This document shows positions 33,680-41,899 of a stretch of 58,633 bases of DNA, one piece after another. How positions within the stretch are numbered: the stretch's first letter is position 1; every line of letters starts with the position of its first letter. Location: positions 1-58,633 of the forward strand of contig NZ_JAQUWN010000019.1 of NCBI RefSeq assembly GCF_028692895.1. Reading direction: 5' to 3'. The notes below the pieces were generated by a model that saw only the letters and a program-made list of their open reading frames with translations, was not told where the DNA came from and did not search any database. Source of the stretch: Pseudodesulfovibrio sp. (GTDB taxonomy: Bacteria > Desulfobacterota > Desulfovibrionia > Desulfovibrionales > Desulfovibrionaceae). The translations under genes and the position numbers were made by a program.

Positions 33680-34840
33680 CTAGACGTTGTCGTCGTTGAT
33701 CCGCACCAGGTTGCCCTGGCGGTCCCGGAGCAGGTTGCCGCGCCGGTCGGTCTTGAAGATCTTCTTGTTGGTGAAACGATCGCAGACGGCCTGGAATTCC
33801 TCCAGGGTCATGTCGATCTCCTCCAGGATGGTCGAGAGGTCGCAGCCCAGGTAGCTCCAGGGGAATTTGCCCTCGTGCTTCCTGACCAGTTGGAGTCCCT
33901 GCTCGCGCGAGAGGCGGCCCCGGCGGATGTGCCAGCAGGCCCAGTCCGTGGGGCGGCTGTAGCCGTACTTGAGGAACTTGAAATAGTCGTGGATGCGCAT
34001 CTGCTGGTTGTCGAGGTTCTCATAGTTGACGATGGACCCCTCGACGATGGTCGGGTTGCTCTCGAACCCGTGGGCTGCGGCCACCAGGGCGTTGGAGAGG
34101 CCGTCCCACTGCTTGTAGTGGCCCAGGAAGATGCCCGTGACGCCCACCTCGGCCAGCTCCTGGTCGCTGGGGTAGGTGTACTGGACCAGGTGTTTCTTTT
34201 CGATGCCGGCCTGGCCCGCCAGGTCGGTGACGCGCAGGCCGAGCAGGCCGCCGAACTCCTCCAGCCAGCGCCGGGTCAGGTGCGGGCTTCCGGCGTCGGC
34301 CGCAGGGCCTCCGTTCTCGTTTTGGGGATTCTCGCCCCACACGATCAGAGGGATGCGCTGCTGGACCGCGATGCGCACGGGGATGGTGAAGATGGTCAGG
34401 TGCTCGGGCCAGGAGATGTCGCCCACCTGCTCCAGGCAGAGCTTGTTGATGCGCCGCCGGATCACGGGGTTGGTCGAGACCTCGATGTAGTCCACGCCGA
34501 GCTTCTTGATGTTCTCGATGTTGCGCCGTCCGATGGGGGAGAGGCGGTCGGTGCTGGCCGTGACGCACAGGGGGTTGAGGCCCATGTCGAGCATGGTCAG
34601 GGTCTGGTAGGTGGAGTCCTTGCCGCCGCTGCACGGGATGAGGCAGTCGTAGTTGGAGCCGTCCTTGGAGCGGTACCGCTCGACGATCTCCTCCAGCTCC
34701 CGCAGCCGGGAGGCCCAGTCTATCTCCTCGCGCTGCTCGAAGAACTGGCAGGCGGCGCAGACGCCGTTCTCATCGAACCAGAGGTCCGGCTTGGTCTCCG
34801 GCATGACGCATTTGGTGCAATATTTGAGGTGGTCGGACAT
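33680..34840 (-). CDS. N-acetyl sugar amidotransferase (PseA/WbpG family)
   Basis: A 386-residue enzyme with two N-terminal Cys pairs (CTKC at 8-11, CAAC at 28-31) that probably bind zinc. An ATP-pyrophosphatase PP-loop SGGKDS (71-76) follows. Members (PseA, WbpG, LegX-like) activate an N-acetyl group with ATP and replace its oxygen with ammonia to give an acetamidino group. The ammonia probably comes from the HisH/HisF paralogues encoded next. AAAGGAG lies nine bases before the ATG. The likely substrate is a pseudaminic acid precursor or its CMP form. Confidence 0.9.
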   Translation of the reverse strand: MSDHLKYCTKCVMPETKPDLWFDENGVCAACQFFEQREEIDWASRLRELEEIVERYRSKDGSNYDCLIPCSGGKDSTYQTLTMLDMGLNPLCVTASTDRLSPIGRRNIENIKKLGVDYIEVSTNPVIRRRINKLCLEQVGDISWPEHLTIFTIPVRIAVQQRIPLIVWGENPQNENGGPAADAGSPHLTRRWLEEFGGLLGLRVTDLAGQAGIEKKHLVQYTYPSDQELAEVGVTGIFLGHYKQWDGLSNALVAAAHGFESNPTIVEGSIVNYENLDNQQMRIHDYFKFLKYGYSRPTDWACWHIRRGRLSREQGLQLVRKHEGKFPWSYLGCDLSTILEEIDMTLEEFQAVCDRFTNKKIFKTDRRGNLLRDRQGNLVRINDDNV

Positions 34841-34867
34841 GGTGTCTTCTCCTTTGGGCTTGGGGGA

Positions 34868-35908
34868 TCAACCGATCAGGTTCCAGTTCAGGGGCGTTCC
34901 CATGGCGATGTCGCGGGTGGCGCGGCGGCCCGTCACCTCTTCCAGGTAGCGGGTGTGAAGGCCGTGCCCGGGGCGGATGGAGCGGACGTTTTCCCGGGTG
35001 AAGAGCTCGCCCTGCTTCATGTCCCGCACAACAAACAGGGAGCGGCGGAACGCGACGCTCTCCTTCTGCTTCTCGGTAAGGGCGTAGGAAATCTCGCCCA
35101 GGGCGGACTCCGCCGTGCGGATGTCACGCACCATTTGGCCGAACTCGTCGGGCTCCATGGAAAAGGCGCCGTCGGGCCCGCCGTCGGCGCGGGAGAGGGT
35201 GAAGTGCTTTTCCACGATGCACGCGCCCAGGCTTACGGCGGCGACGGCCACGGCGCTGCCCATGGTGTGGTCGGAAAGGCCCGCAGGGCAGCCGAAGGTC
35301 TGGGAGAGGTGGGCGATGGTGCGGAGGTTGGCCTCCTCGGGCGGGGCCGGGTAGGCCGAGGTGCACTTGAGCAGGGCCAGCTCCCGGCAGCCGTTTTCCC
35401 GCAGGGTCCGCACCGCCTCGTCGATCTCGGCCAGCGAGGCCATGCCCGTGGACATGATGACCGGCTTGCCGGTGGCGGCGATCTTCTTCAGCAGCGGGAT
35501 GTCCACGTTCTCGAAGCTGGCGACCTTGTAGCAGGGCATGTCGTGCGCTTCGAGAAAGTCCACGGCCGTGTCGTCGAACGGGGTGGAGAAGCAGTCCATG
35601 CCCAGCCCGTTGGCCAGCGCCTTGAGCCGGGGCGTCCACTCCCAGGGGGTGAAGGCCTCCTGGTAGAGGTCGTGCAGGGTGCGCCCCTCCCAGAGGGTGC
35701 CCTGGACCGTGAAATATTCGTTGGCGCAGGGAATGGTGATGGTGTCGGCCGTGTAGGTCTGGAGTTTGACCGCGTCCGCCCCGGCCTCGGCGGCGGCCCG
35801 GATGAGTTGTTCGGCCCGCTCCAGGCTCTTGTTGTGGTTGGCCGACATCTCGGCGATGACGTAGGTGGGCCTGTTCGGGCCGATTTTGCTGAAATCCAGT
35901 CTGGACAA
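34868..35908 (-). CDS. pseI: Pseudaminic acid synthase
   Basis: A 346-residue NeuB-family enzyme condensing 2,4-diacetamido-2,4,6-trideoxy-L-altrose with phosphoenolpyruvate. The N-terminal barrel has YVIAEMSANHNKSLERA and VKLQTYTADTIT; the C-terminal SAF (antifreeze-like) domain begins near residue 285 (RRSLFVVRDMKQGE). PseI-type proteins share the EMSANH motif, whereas sialic and legionaminic synthases usually differ there. The start is a TTG at 35908 with GGAGG seven bases upstream; no ATG fits the family N terminus. It follows the methyltransferase gene by 18 bases. Confidence 0.92.
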   Translation of the reverse strand: MSRLDFSKIGPNRPTYVIAEMSANHNKSLERAEQLIRAAAEAGADAVKLQTYTADTITIPCANEYFTVQGTLWEGRTLHDLYQEAFTPWEWTPRLKALANGLGMDCFSTPFDDTAVDFLEAHDMPCYKVASFENVDIPLLKKIAATGKPVIMSTGMASLAEIDEAVRTLRENGCRELALLKCTSAYPAPPEEANLRTIAHLSQTFGCPAGLSDHTMGSAVAVAAVSLGACIVEKHFTLSRADGGPDGAFSMEPDEFGQMVRDIRTAESALGEISYALTEKQKESVAFRRSLFVVRDMKQGELFTRENVRSIRPGHGLHTRYLEEVTGRRATRDIAMGTPLNWNLIG

Positions 35909-35926
35909 GGTGCCGCCTCCGCTCTG

Positions 35927-36709
35927 TTAGGGCAAAATCATCGTGGCCGTGGCCTTCATCAGATACTTGCAGTTGATGAACGTGTCGTGGGTCCGGAAGT
36001 GCTCGGCCAGGCGTTCCGCCACCGCGTCCCGCAGGGCCGGGTCGTGGAAGGTGGAGTTCTCCCAGTAGCCGAACACCTTGTCGGCCGAGTCCCAGGCCAC
36101 CGGGTTGCGCTCGGTGGTGCTCCGGACGTCCTTGAGGTTGTCGCTCATCCAGTTCACCACGTCGGCCATGAACCGCTGGGCCGTGTAGACGATGTAGTCG
36201 TCGATTCCGACCCCGCACGCCTGGAGGAAGCTGAACAGTTCGTCGTTGTTCCGGCCGTAGGGGCCCACCACGGTGATTCGTCCGGTTTCGGACAGCCGGT
36301 CCCGCACCAGGCCGAGCAGCCGGGCGAAGTCCTTGTTGTAGTAGAGGCCGTAGGAGCAGAAGAACAGGTCGATCCGATCCGGGAACGCGGCCGTGACGGC
36401 CTCGAAATCATTGAAGTCCAGGCGGCGGGCCTCGACCCGGTCGCGGACGGCTTCGTCCAGTTGGCCGGTCAGGTAGTCCAGGGACTTCTGTTCGATGTCG
36501 AAGGCGTGGATGCGCGAGCCGGGAGTGAGCCGCCGGGCGAACTCCAGGGTCTGCTTGCCGGTGCCGCAGCAGCACTCGACGATGTTCGCGTTGTCCGGAA
36601 TGTCGAGGCCCTGGAAGATCCAGCCGACGAAGTCCAGCGCCTGGGAGGCGTTGCCCTCGATTCTTGCGAGTAGCGCGTCCCGCCGCGTCGCGTTTTGTTT
36701 TTCAGCCAT
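35927..36709 (-). CDS. Class I SAM-dependent methyltransferase in the pseudaminic operon
   Basis: A 260-residue Rossmann methyltransferase: motif I IVECCCGTGKQTLEFA near residue 43, HAFDIEQ at the motif II acidic position, and LDFNDFE before motif IV. There is no membrane or signal segment. Its place inside the nonulosonate operon suggests methylation of a Pse derivative, for example an N-methyl-acetimidoyl or O-methyl group, but the acceptor is inferred only. Its start lies 31 bases after the PIG-L stop codon. Confidence 0.8.
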   Translation of the reverse strand: MAEKQNATRRDALLARIEGNASQALDFVGWIFQGLDIPDNANIVECCCGTGKQTLEFARRLTPGSRIHAFDIEQKSLDYLTGQLDEAVRDRVEARRLDFNDFEAVTAAFPDRIDLFFCSYGLYYNKDFARLLGLVRDRLSETGRITVVGPYGRNNDELFSFLQACGVGIDDYIVYTAQRFMADVVNWMSDNLKDVRSTTERNPVAWDSADKVFGYWENSTFHDPALRDAVAERLAEHFRTHDTFINCKYLMKATATMILP

Positions 36710-36740
36710 GTTGTCGATATCCTGAGTATTCTTGTGGTCG

Positions 36741-37433
36741 TTAGGGGATGATGGCCCGGTAGAGCATGAAGGCCTCGGCGGCGATGCAGCCGCATTGCGA
36801 GCCGCGCAGCGCGGCCAGGGCCTGGATGGCTTGGGCGCTCCTCGGGTGGGGCCAGGGCTGCAGTTCCTCCTCGTAGGCGCCGAGGGCCTCGATTTTCCTG
36901 TCGAGCTGGTCGGCGACGTTCACGTAGACCTGGGGCGTGAACTGCGGCCCGGCGCCCGGAGGGGCGTATTCGGTGCTGGAGAGGACCTCGAAGCCCAGGA
37001 TGGTCCTGGCCGTCTTGCCGGGCAGGGGGCGGAAGGCGGTCATCACCGCGCGGTGCGTGAGGGAGTGGTCGATGTTCAGGTCGCCCGCGTGGTGCGTGAA
37101 AATGATGTCGGGATCGAATTCCCGGGTGCTCTTCTCGATGAACTGGACCAGGTCGAGCAGGGGCACGGAATCGAACCGGTTGTCGGGCATGTTGCCCAGG
37201 ATCAGCTCCGTGGCGTTCAGGATGGACGCGGCCTTGCCCGCCGAGCGGGCCGCGCCGCTCCGGGACGCCGCCGCGTCGCTGTCCAGGCGCGAGGTGGGGC
37301 CTTCGCCGAGGAGGATGATGACGACTTCGGCTCCCTGCGCGGCGAGCCGGGCCAGCGTGCCGCCGCACCCCAGGGTCTCGTCGTCGGGGTGGGCCGCCAC
37401 GGCCAGAACTTTCTTGCCGGTGCAATCAAACAT
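36741..37433 (-). CDS. PIG-L family N-deacetylase in the pseudaminic operon
   Basis: A 230-residue zinc-dependent deacetylase with the LmbE/PIG-L motifs AAHPDDETLGCGGTL (residues 13-27) and HHAGDLNIDHSLTH near 113-126, which supply the metal ligands and catalytic Asp. Relatives remove N-acetyl groups from sugars. The ATG shares a base with the pseG-pseH stop (TGATG), so translation is coupled. Standard pseudaminic pathways have no such step, so it may expose an amine for another acyl or amidine group. It could instead belong to a different sugar. Confidence 0.87.
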   Translation of the reverse strand: MFDCTGKKVLAVAAHPDDETLGCGGTLARLAAQGAEVVIILLGEGPTSRLDSDAAASRSGAARSAGKAASILNATELILGNMPDNRFDSVPLLDLVQFIEKSTREFDPDIIFTHHAGDLNIDHSLTHRAVMTAFRPLPGKTARTILGFEVLSSTEYAPPGAGPQFTPQVYVNVADQLDRKIEALGAYEEELQPWPHPRSAQAIQALAALRGSQCGCIAAEAFMLYRAIIP

Positions 37434-38899
37434 CAGGACCTCTGTTTTTGCAGGATGACGATGGGAATCCCGTCGTGCTCCGACGGACCGATCCGCTCGA
37501 AGCCCGCCTTCTCGAACGCGCGGACGGACGCCGTGTTGTCCGCGCGGACTTCCGCCGTGAGGCTGGGCGTTTCCGGGTCTTCGGCAAAGAACCGGGCCGC
37601 GGCCTCCCGCAGGAGCCGGCTGCCGATCCCCTTGCCCCGCGCCGTCCGTCGCAGGGCGATGCTCAGGACGCAACGTCCCTTCTCGCGTTCGAACCGGATG
37701 TAGCCCGCCACGTTCCCGTCGGGCTCCCGGATGGCGTAGAAGGGGGCGTCCCCCCGGGCAAGTCGATTTGTAAACCATCGGACATGATCAGTCCACTGCA
37801 CTTCGCCGGTGGAAAAGAAGAAGCGGCGGACCTCCGGGTCGCTCGCAACGGCGAAGACGCCCTCGCAGTCGTCCACGGTGACGTGGTCGAGCCGGAGCAG
37901 CCGTTCGGCCATGGCCCGGACGACCCTGTCGGCCCCTTGCCCGTCGATGAGGGCCATGCTTCGGCGGTGCAGCTCCCGGCGGGCGGCCGCCGAGGCCAGG
38001 GTCGCCGCGAGGGGGCCTTCCAGGCAGTCCACGGCGATGCCGTTTTCCACCAGGTGGCGGACGTTGCCCCGCTGGTTCTCGGCCAGGGAAAGGACCCCGA
38101 AGGGGACGCCCAGGGCGCACAGTTCCCAGCAGGTGGACCCGCCCGCCGTGACGCAGAAGTCGGCCCGGCTCATCCGCTCGGGCATGTCCGGGGCCGTGGG
38201 CAGGATCACCACCTCGGCCGGGCAGCCGGAGAGCAGCTCCCGCCACCGTTGTTCCGGCACGCCGCCCGCGATGACGTGCAGGGCGCAGCCTTCGAGAACG
38301 GGGTCGCACAGCCGGTCGGCCAGGGGGCCGAGCAGGGCGGAGACGTCGGCCCCGCCCAGGCTGACCAGGATGTTTTTCGCCCTGTCGGGAAAGGTCCTGG
38401 CCGCCGCCCCGGGGATTTCGGCGAGAAACTCGCTGCGCAGCAGGACGTGCTGCGGTCCCAGCAGTTTGTCCGCGATTTCGCCCTGGTAGGGAATCTCCTC
38501 CGCGCCGATGTTCTGGTTCAGCAGGAGGTCGCAATGGTATGCCGGGAGGTGGCCGTAGTCGTCCATGACCAGGACCCGGCGGCCGGTGCGGGCCAGGGCG
38601 CGCTGGCAGTCGGCGTCGAACCGGTAGCCGTCCAGGGCGATCCAGGGGCCGTCGGTGGCCGACACGTCCCGGACCAGGGCCTCGGGGGATTCCCGTTCCG
38701 GTGGCGGACCGTCCAGGAGGATGGTCTCGACGCCTTCCCGGCGCAGCCGGTCGGCGACGAAGTCGTTTTGCAGGCGGCCGATCAGGACAGCGCGGCCGCC
38801 GAGCCTTTGCCAGGCCTGGCAAAGGGCGATCATGCGCATGACGTGGCCGGTGCCGATGGCGGGCGAGGCGTCCGCCCGGATGGTCAGCGTCCCGATCAC
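37433..38899 (-). CDS. pseG: UDP-2,4-diacetamido-2,4,6-trideoxy-beta-L-altropyranose hydrolase fused to GNAT acetyltransferase (PseG-PseH)
   Basis: A 488-residue bifunctional protein. Residues 1-340 are PseG: IRADASPAIGTGHVMRM with catalytic His19, and TAGGSTCWELCALGVPFG near 255-275. Residues ~345-488 form a GNAT domain with the acetyl-CoA loop RRTARGKGIGSRLL, replacing separate PseH, the N4-acetyltransferase that acts one step earlier. The fusion thus joins the acetylation and UDP-removal steps. The start is a GTG overlapping the pseF stop (GTGA); the longer open frame upstream is read-through in the pseF region. Confidence 0.9.
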   Translation of the reverse strand: MIGTLTIRADASPAIGTGHVMRMIALCQAWQRLGGRAVLIGRLQNDFVADRLRREGVETILLDGPPPERESPEALVRDVSATDGPWIALDGYRFDADCQRALARTGRRVLVMDDYGHLPAYHCDLLLNQNIGAEEIPYQGEIADKLLGPQHVLLRSEFLAEIPGAAARTFPDRAKNILVSLGGADVSALLGPLADRLCDPVLEGCALHVIAGGVPEQRWRELLSGCPAEVVILPTAPDMPERMSRADFCVTAGGSTCWELCALGVPFGVLSLAENQRGNVRHLVENGIAVDCLEGPLAATLASAAARRELHRRSMALIDGQGADRVVRAMAERLLRLDHVTVDDCEGVFAVASDPEVRRFFFSTGEVQWTDHVRWFTNRLARGDAPFYAIREPDGNVAGYIRFEREKGRCVLSIALRRTARGKGIGSRLLREAAARFFAEDPETPSLTAEVRADNTASVRAFEKAGFERIGPSEHDGIPIVILQKQRS

Positions 38900-39588
38900 A
38901 GCTCGCCGGTCTCCCCGAGGACGCGGTACATGGCCTCGGCCCGGACCCAGTCCTCCTCGGTGTCGATGTCCTGGACGCGGTGGCGCGGGATGGGAACGCC
39001 CACTGCCTCGCCGTCCATGAATTCCTTGCCCGCGAGCAGGAACTCCCGCGTGGCCCAGTAGAACTGGCCGCAGTCGTGGAAGGCCTCGGGCAGGTCCTGG
39101 GAGCGGGTCGCGCGGTGCTCGGGCCAGAACAGGGTCATGCGGCCGTCGGCGTCGCGCCGGAGCCCGCGCTGGATGGGGTAGGCGAAGGTGGTCACGGCGA
39201 AGGCGGCCGGGGCCCCGGCCAGGGCCGCGTGCCCCCGTTCCAGGTCGGCGGGCAGGCAGAAGGGGGCCGTTGCATACAGGCCGCAGACGGTCTCCACCTC
39301 GCGGCCGTCGGCCAGGCACCACTGAAGGGCGTGGCGGATGACCGGCGTGGTGCCGGTGAAATCGTCGGCCAGGCTCGCCGGGCGCATGAAGGGCGTCTCG
39401 GCCCCGTGGGCGCGGGCCGTCTCGGCGATGGCCTCGTCGTCAGTGGAGACGATGACCGAGGCGAACAGCCCGGTGGCCAGGGCGGTGCGGATGGACCGGG
39501 CGATGATCGGCAGGCCGCAGAAATCCCGGATGTTTTTGCGCGGGATGCGCTTGCTCCCGCCTCGGGCCGGGATGACCGCTATGTTCAT
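38896..39588 (-). CDS. pseF: Pseudaminic acid cytidylyltransferase
   Basis: A 230-residue nucleotidyltransferase of the CMP-NeuAc synthetase family: AVIPARGGSKRIPRKNI at 4-20, STDDEAIAE near 53, and FHDCGQFYWA, typical of PseF. It makes CMP-pseudaminic acid, the donor for glycosylation. The ATG overlaps the pseC stop by four bases (ATGA), and its own stop overlaps the pseG-pseH GTG, so the three genes are tightly coupled. Confidence 0.92.
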   Translation of the reverse strand: MNIAVIPARGGSKRIPRKNIRDFCGLPIIARSIRTALATGLFASVIVSTDDEAIAETARAHGAETPFMRPASLADDFTGTTPVIRHALQWCLADGREVETVCGLYATAPFCLPADLERGHAALAGAPAAFAVTTFAYPIQRGLRRDADGRMTLFWPEHRATRSQDLPEAFHDCGQFYWATREFLLAGKEFMDGEAVGVPIPRHRVQDIDTEEDWVRAEAMYRVLGETGEL

Positions 39589-40700
39589 GCCACCTCCAGC
39601 AGGGTGCGGATCACGTAGTCGAGATTCTCGTCGGTCAGGGCCGGGAACATGGGCAGGGAGAGGATCTCCCGGTAGGCCGCCTCGGCTGCGGGGCAGAGTC
39701 CTTCGCCGGTGCCCAGGCGCTCCCGGTAGTAGGGATGCAGGTGGACCGGGATGTAGTGGACCTGGGCGTGGATGCCCGCCTCGCGCAGTTTCCTGTAAAC
39801 CTCGTCCCGCCCGTCCAGGCGCACCACGTAGAGGTGGTAGGCGTGCACCGCGCCGGACCGCACCTTGAGGGGGCGGACGGCCGTGCCCGCGAACCGCTCG
39901 TCGTAGACGGCGGCGATCTCCCGTCTGCGGCGCAGGAATCCGGGCAGCTTCCTCATCTGGCTTTCGCCCAGGGCGGCCTGGATGTCGGTCATGCGGTAGT
40001 TGTAGCCCAGCTCCGTCATCTCGTAGAACCACGCCCCGGCCGTGTCGCGGGTGCGGGCGTCGGTGGTGATGCCGTGGTTGCGGAAGAGGCGCAGGCGCGC
40101 GGCCAGCCCGGCGTCGTCGGTGACGACCATGCCGCCCTCGCCCGTGGTGACGTGCTTGACCGGGTGGAAGGAGAAGACCGTCATGTCGGCCAGCCCGCCC
40201 ACGGGCCTGCCGTCCAGGGTGGCCCCCAGGGCGTGGCAGCCGTCGGCCACCAGGGCCAGGCCGTGGCGGTCGGCGATCTCGCGCAGCCGGGGCCAGTCGC
40301 AGGGCTGCCCGGCGTAGTCCACGCCGATGATGGCCTTTGTCCGCTCCGTGATCCTGGCCTCGGCCGAGGCCGGGTCGATGAGCAGGGTGGCCGGGTCCAC
40401 GTCGCAGAAGACCGGGGCGCCGCCCTGGTAGAGGACGCAGTTGGCCGAGGCGGCGAAGGTCATGGGCGGCACGATCACCTCGTCGCCGGGGCCGATGTTC
40501 AGGGCGAACATGGCGGCGTGCAGGGCGGCCGTGCCGTTCATCACGGCCACGCCGTGGGCCGCGCCGCAGAACTCCCGAACCGAGGTCTCGAACCCGTCGA
40601 TGCGGGGGCCGGTGGTCAGGTAGTCCGAGCGCAACGCCTCGACCACGGCCCGCACGTCGTCGTCATCGATGTACTGCCTGCCGTAGGGGATGATGGACAT
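39585..40700 (-). CDS. pseC: UDP-4-amino-4,6-dideoxy-N-acetyl-beta-L-altrosamine transaminase
   Basis: A 371-residue DegT/DnrJ/EryC1-type aminotransferase. The PLP lysine is K182 in FSFHPVKHVTTGEGG, and the N terminus IPYGRQYIDDDDVRAVVEAL is typical of PseC. It converts the 4-keto product of PseB to the 4-amino sugar with glutamate as amine donor. Its ATG lies two bases after the pseB stop. It is distinguished from other sugar aminotransferases mainly by operon context and this N terminus. Confidence 0.93.
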   Translation of the reverse strand: MSIIPYGRQYIDDDDVRAVVEALRSDYLTTGPRIDGFETSVREFCGAAHGVAVMNGTAALHAAMFALNIGPGDEVIVPPMTFAASANCVLYQGGAPVFCDVDPATLLIDPASAEARITERTKAIIGVDYAGQPCDWPRLREIADRHGLALVADGCHALGATLDGRPVGGLADMTVFSFHPVKHVTTGEGGMVVTDDAGLAARLRLFRNHGITTDARTRDTAGAWFYEMTELGYNYRMTDIQAALGESQMRKLPGFLRRRREIAAVYDERFAGTAVRPLKVRSGAVHAYHLYVVRLDGRDEVYRKLREAGIHAQVHYIPVHLHPYYRERLGTGEGLCPAAEAAYREILSLPMFPALTDENLDYVIRTLLEVA

Positions 40701-40702
40701 GG

Positions 40703-41689
40703 CTATATCTCGAAACCCTGTTCCTTGAGGACGGCCCGGAATTCCTCGATGGAGATCCAGTCGTCGTTGGTGTCGGAGCCGTAGGCGAAACCTTCGGGGA
40801 CCTTCTCGTACCGGCTGATGTCGCCCTTGTAGCGCAGGACGTCGGACATGGGCAGGATGATGTAGCCCGTGTCGGTCCTGACCACGTTGTGGGACTCCTC
40901 GGCCGGGATCATGCACTCGTGCAGCTTTTCGCCGGGGCGGATGCCCACGACCTTTTGCCCGCATTCGGGCGCGATGGCCGTGGCCAGGTCCGTGATCTTC
41001 ATGCTCGGGATGCGCGGAACGTAGATTTCGCCACCGGCCGAGCACTCGATGGCGTGGAAGACCATCTCCACGGCCTTGTCCAGGGTGATCCAGAACCGGG
41101 TCATGCGGTCGTCGGTGATCGGGAGCACGCCTTCCTTCCGCTTCTTCATGAAGAAGGGAACCACGCTGCCCCGGCTGCCGATGACGTTGCCGTAGCGGAC
41201 CACGGAGTACCGGGGGCCCAGGGCGAAGGCGTTGGCCGCCACGAAGAGCTTGTCCGAGGCCAGCTTGGTTGCGCCGTAGAGGTTGACCGGGGCCACGGCC
41301 TTGTCCGTGGACAGGGCCACGACGCATTCCACGCCGAGGTCGGAGGCCACGTTGATGAGGTTCTGGGCGCCGTAGATGTTGGTCTTGATGGCCTCGGTGG
41401 GGTTGTACTCCGAGGCGGGCACCTGCTTCATGGCGGCGGCGTGGACGATGACGTCCACCCCCCGGCAGGCGCGGTAGAGCCGTTCCTTGTCCCGCACGTC
41501 GCCGATGAAGAAGCGGATGGGGGAGGTGTCGGACATGGGAAAGTCCTGGGCCATCTCGAACTGCTTGAGCTCGTCCCGGCTGAAGATGATGAGGCGCTTG
41601 GGCTTGTAGCGCTCCAGCGTCATCTTGACGAATTTCTTGCCAAAGGAGCCGGTGCCTCCGGTAATGAGGATGGTCTTGTTGTTGAGCAT
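40703..41689 (-). CDS. pseB: UDP-N-acetylglucosamine 4,6-dehydratase (inverting)
   Basis: A 328-residue extended SDR enzyme: nucleotide motif ITGGTGSFGKKFV at 9-21, HAAAMKQVPASEYNP, STDKAVAPVNLYGATKLASDKL, and the family end YEKVPEGFAYGSDTNDDW. It inverts C5 of UDP-GlcNAc, committing it to the L-altro series and pseudaminic acid. It is the first gene of the operon. The ATG at 41689 matches family starts; a longer frame from 41809 would include residues overlapping the promoter. Confidence 0.94.
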   Translation of the reverse strand: MLNNKTILITGGTGSFGKKFVKMTLERYKPKRLIIFSRDELKQFEMAQDFPMSDTSPIRFFIGDVRDKERLYRACRGVDVIVHAAAMKQVPASEYNPTEAIKTNIYGAQNLINVASDLGVECVVALSTDKAVAPVNLYGATKLASDKLFVAANAFALGPRYSVVRYGNVIGSRGSVVPFFMKKRKEGVLPITDDRMTRFWITLDKAVEMVFHAIECSAGGEIYVPRIPSMKITDLATAIAPECGQKVVGIRPGEKLHECMIPAEESHNVVRTDTGYIILPMSDVLRYKGDISRYEKVPEGFAYGSDTNDDWISIEEFRAVLKEQGFEI

Positions 41690-41781
41690 TCGTATCCCGT
41701 TAGGATGTTGATGGGTGTTCATGTCTGGGGGATGTGCGCCAGAGCGAGGCGACCTCCGCCCATGCCGAAATGCCGTGCATA

Positions 41782-41809
41782 GTAATAGTCGATGACGGCA
41801 CGGTGTCAA
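41782..41809 (-). promoter_or_regulatory. Promoter of the pseudaminic operon
   Basis: Minus-strand TTGACA (41809-41804) and TATTAC (41787-41782) are separated by 16 bases, about 100 bases before pseB. A six-base inverted repeat CCGTGC (41773-41778) / GCACGG (41798-41803) brackets the -10 and could be an operator. No other strong promoter is seen within the operon. Confidence 0.55.
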
Positions 41810-41899
41810 GCCGCAGCACGCGCCGGAGGCGTCCCGCGGGTTCGCCTGTCGTCGGCTTGCCGCCCGCCGGAGGCCGCCGCTCCGTTCACTCCGCCTTTT

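Noticed and set aside
33107-36673. A plus-strand open frame of 1188 codons opposite the hisH-like to methyltransferase genes
   Set aside because: It is an antisense shadow of GC-rich codon use. It is low-complexity (Gly/Val/Asp/His-rich), has no ribosome site, and covers four well-supported genes.
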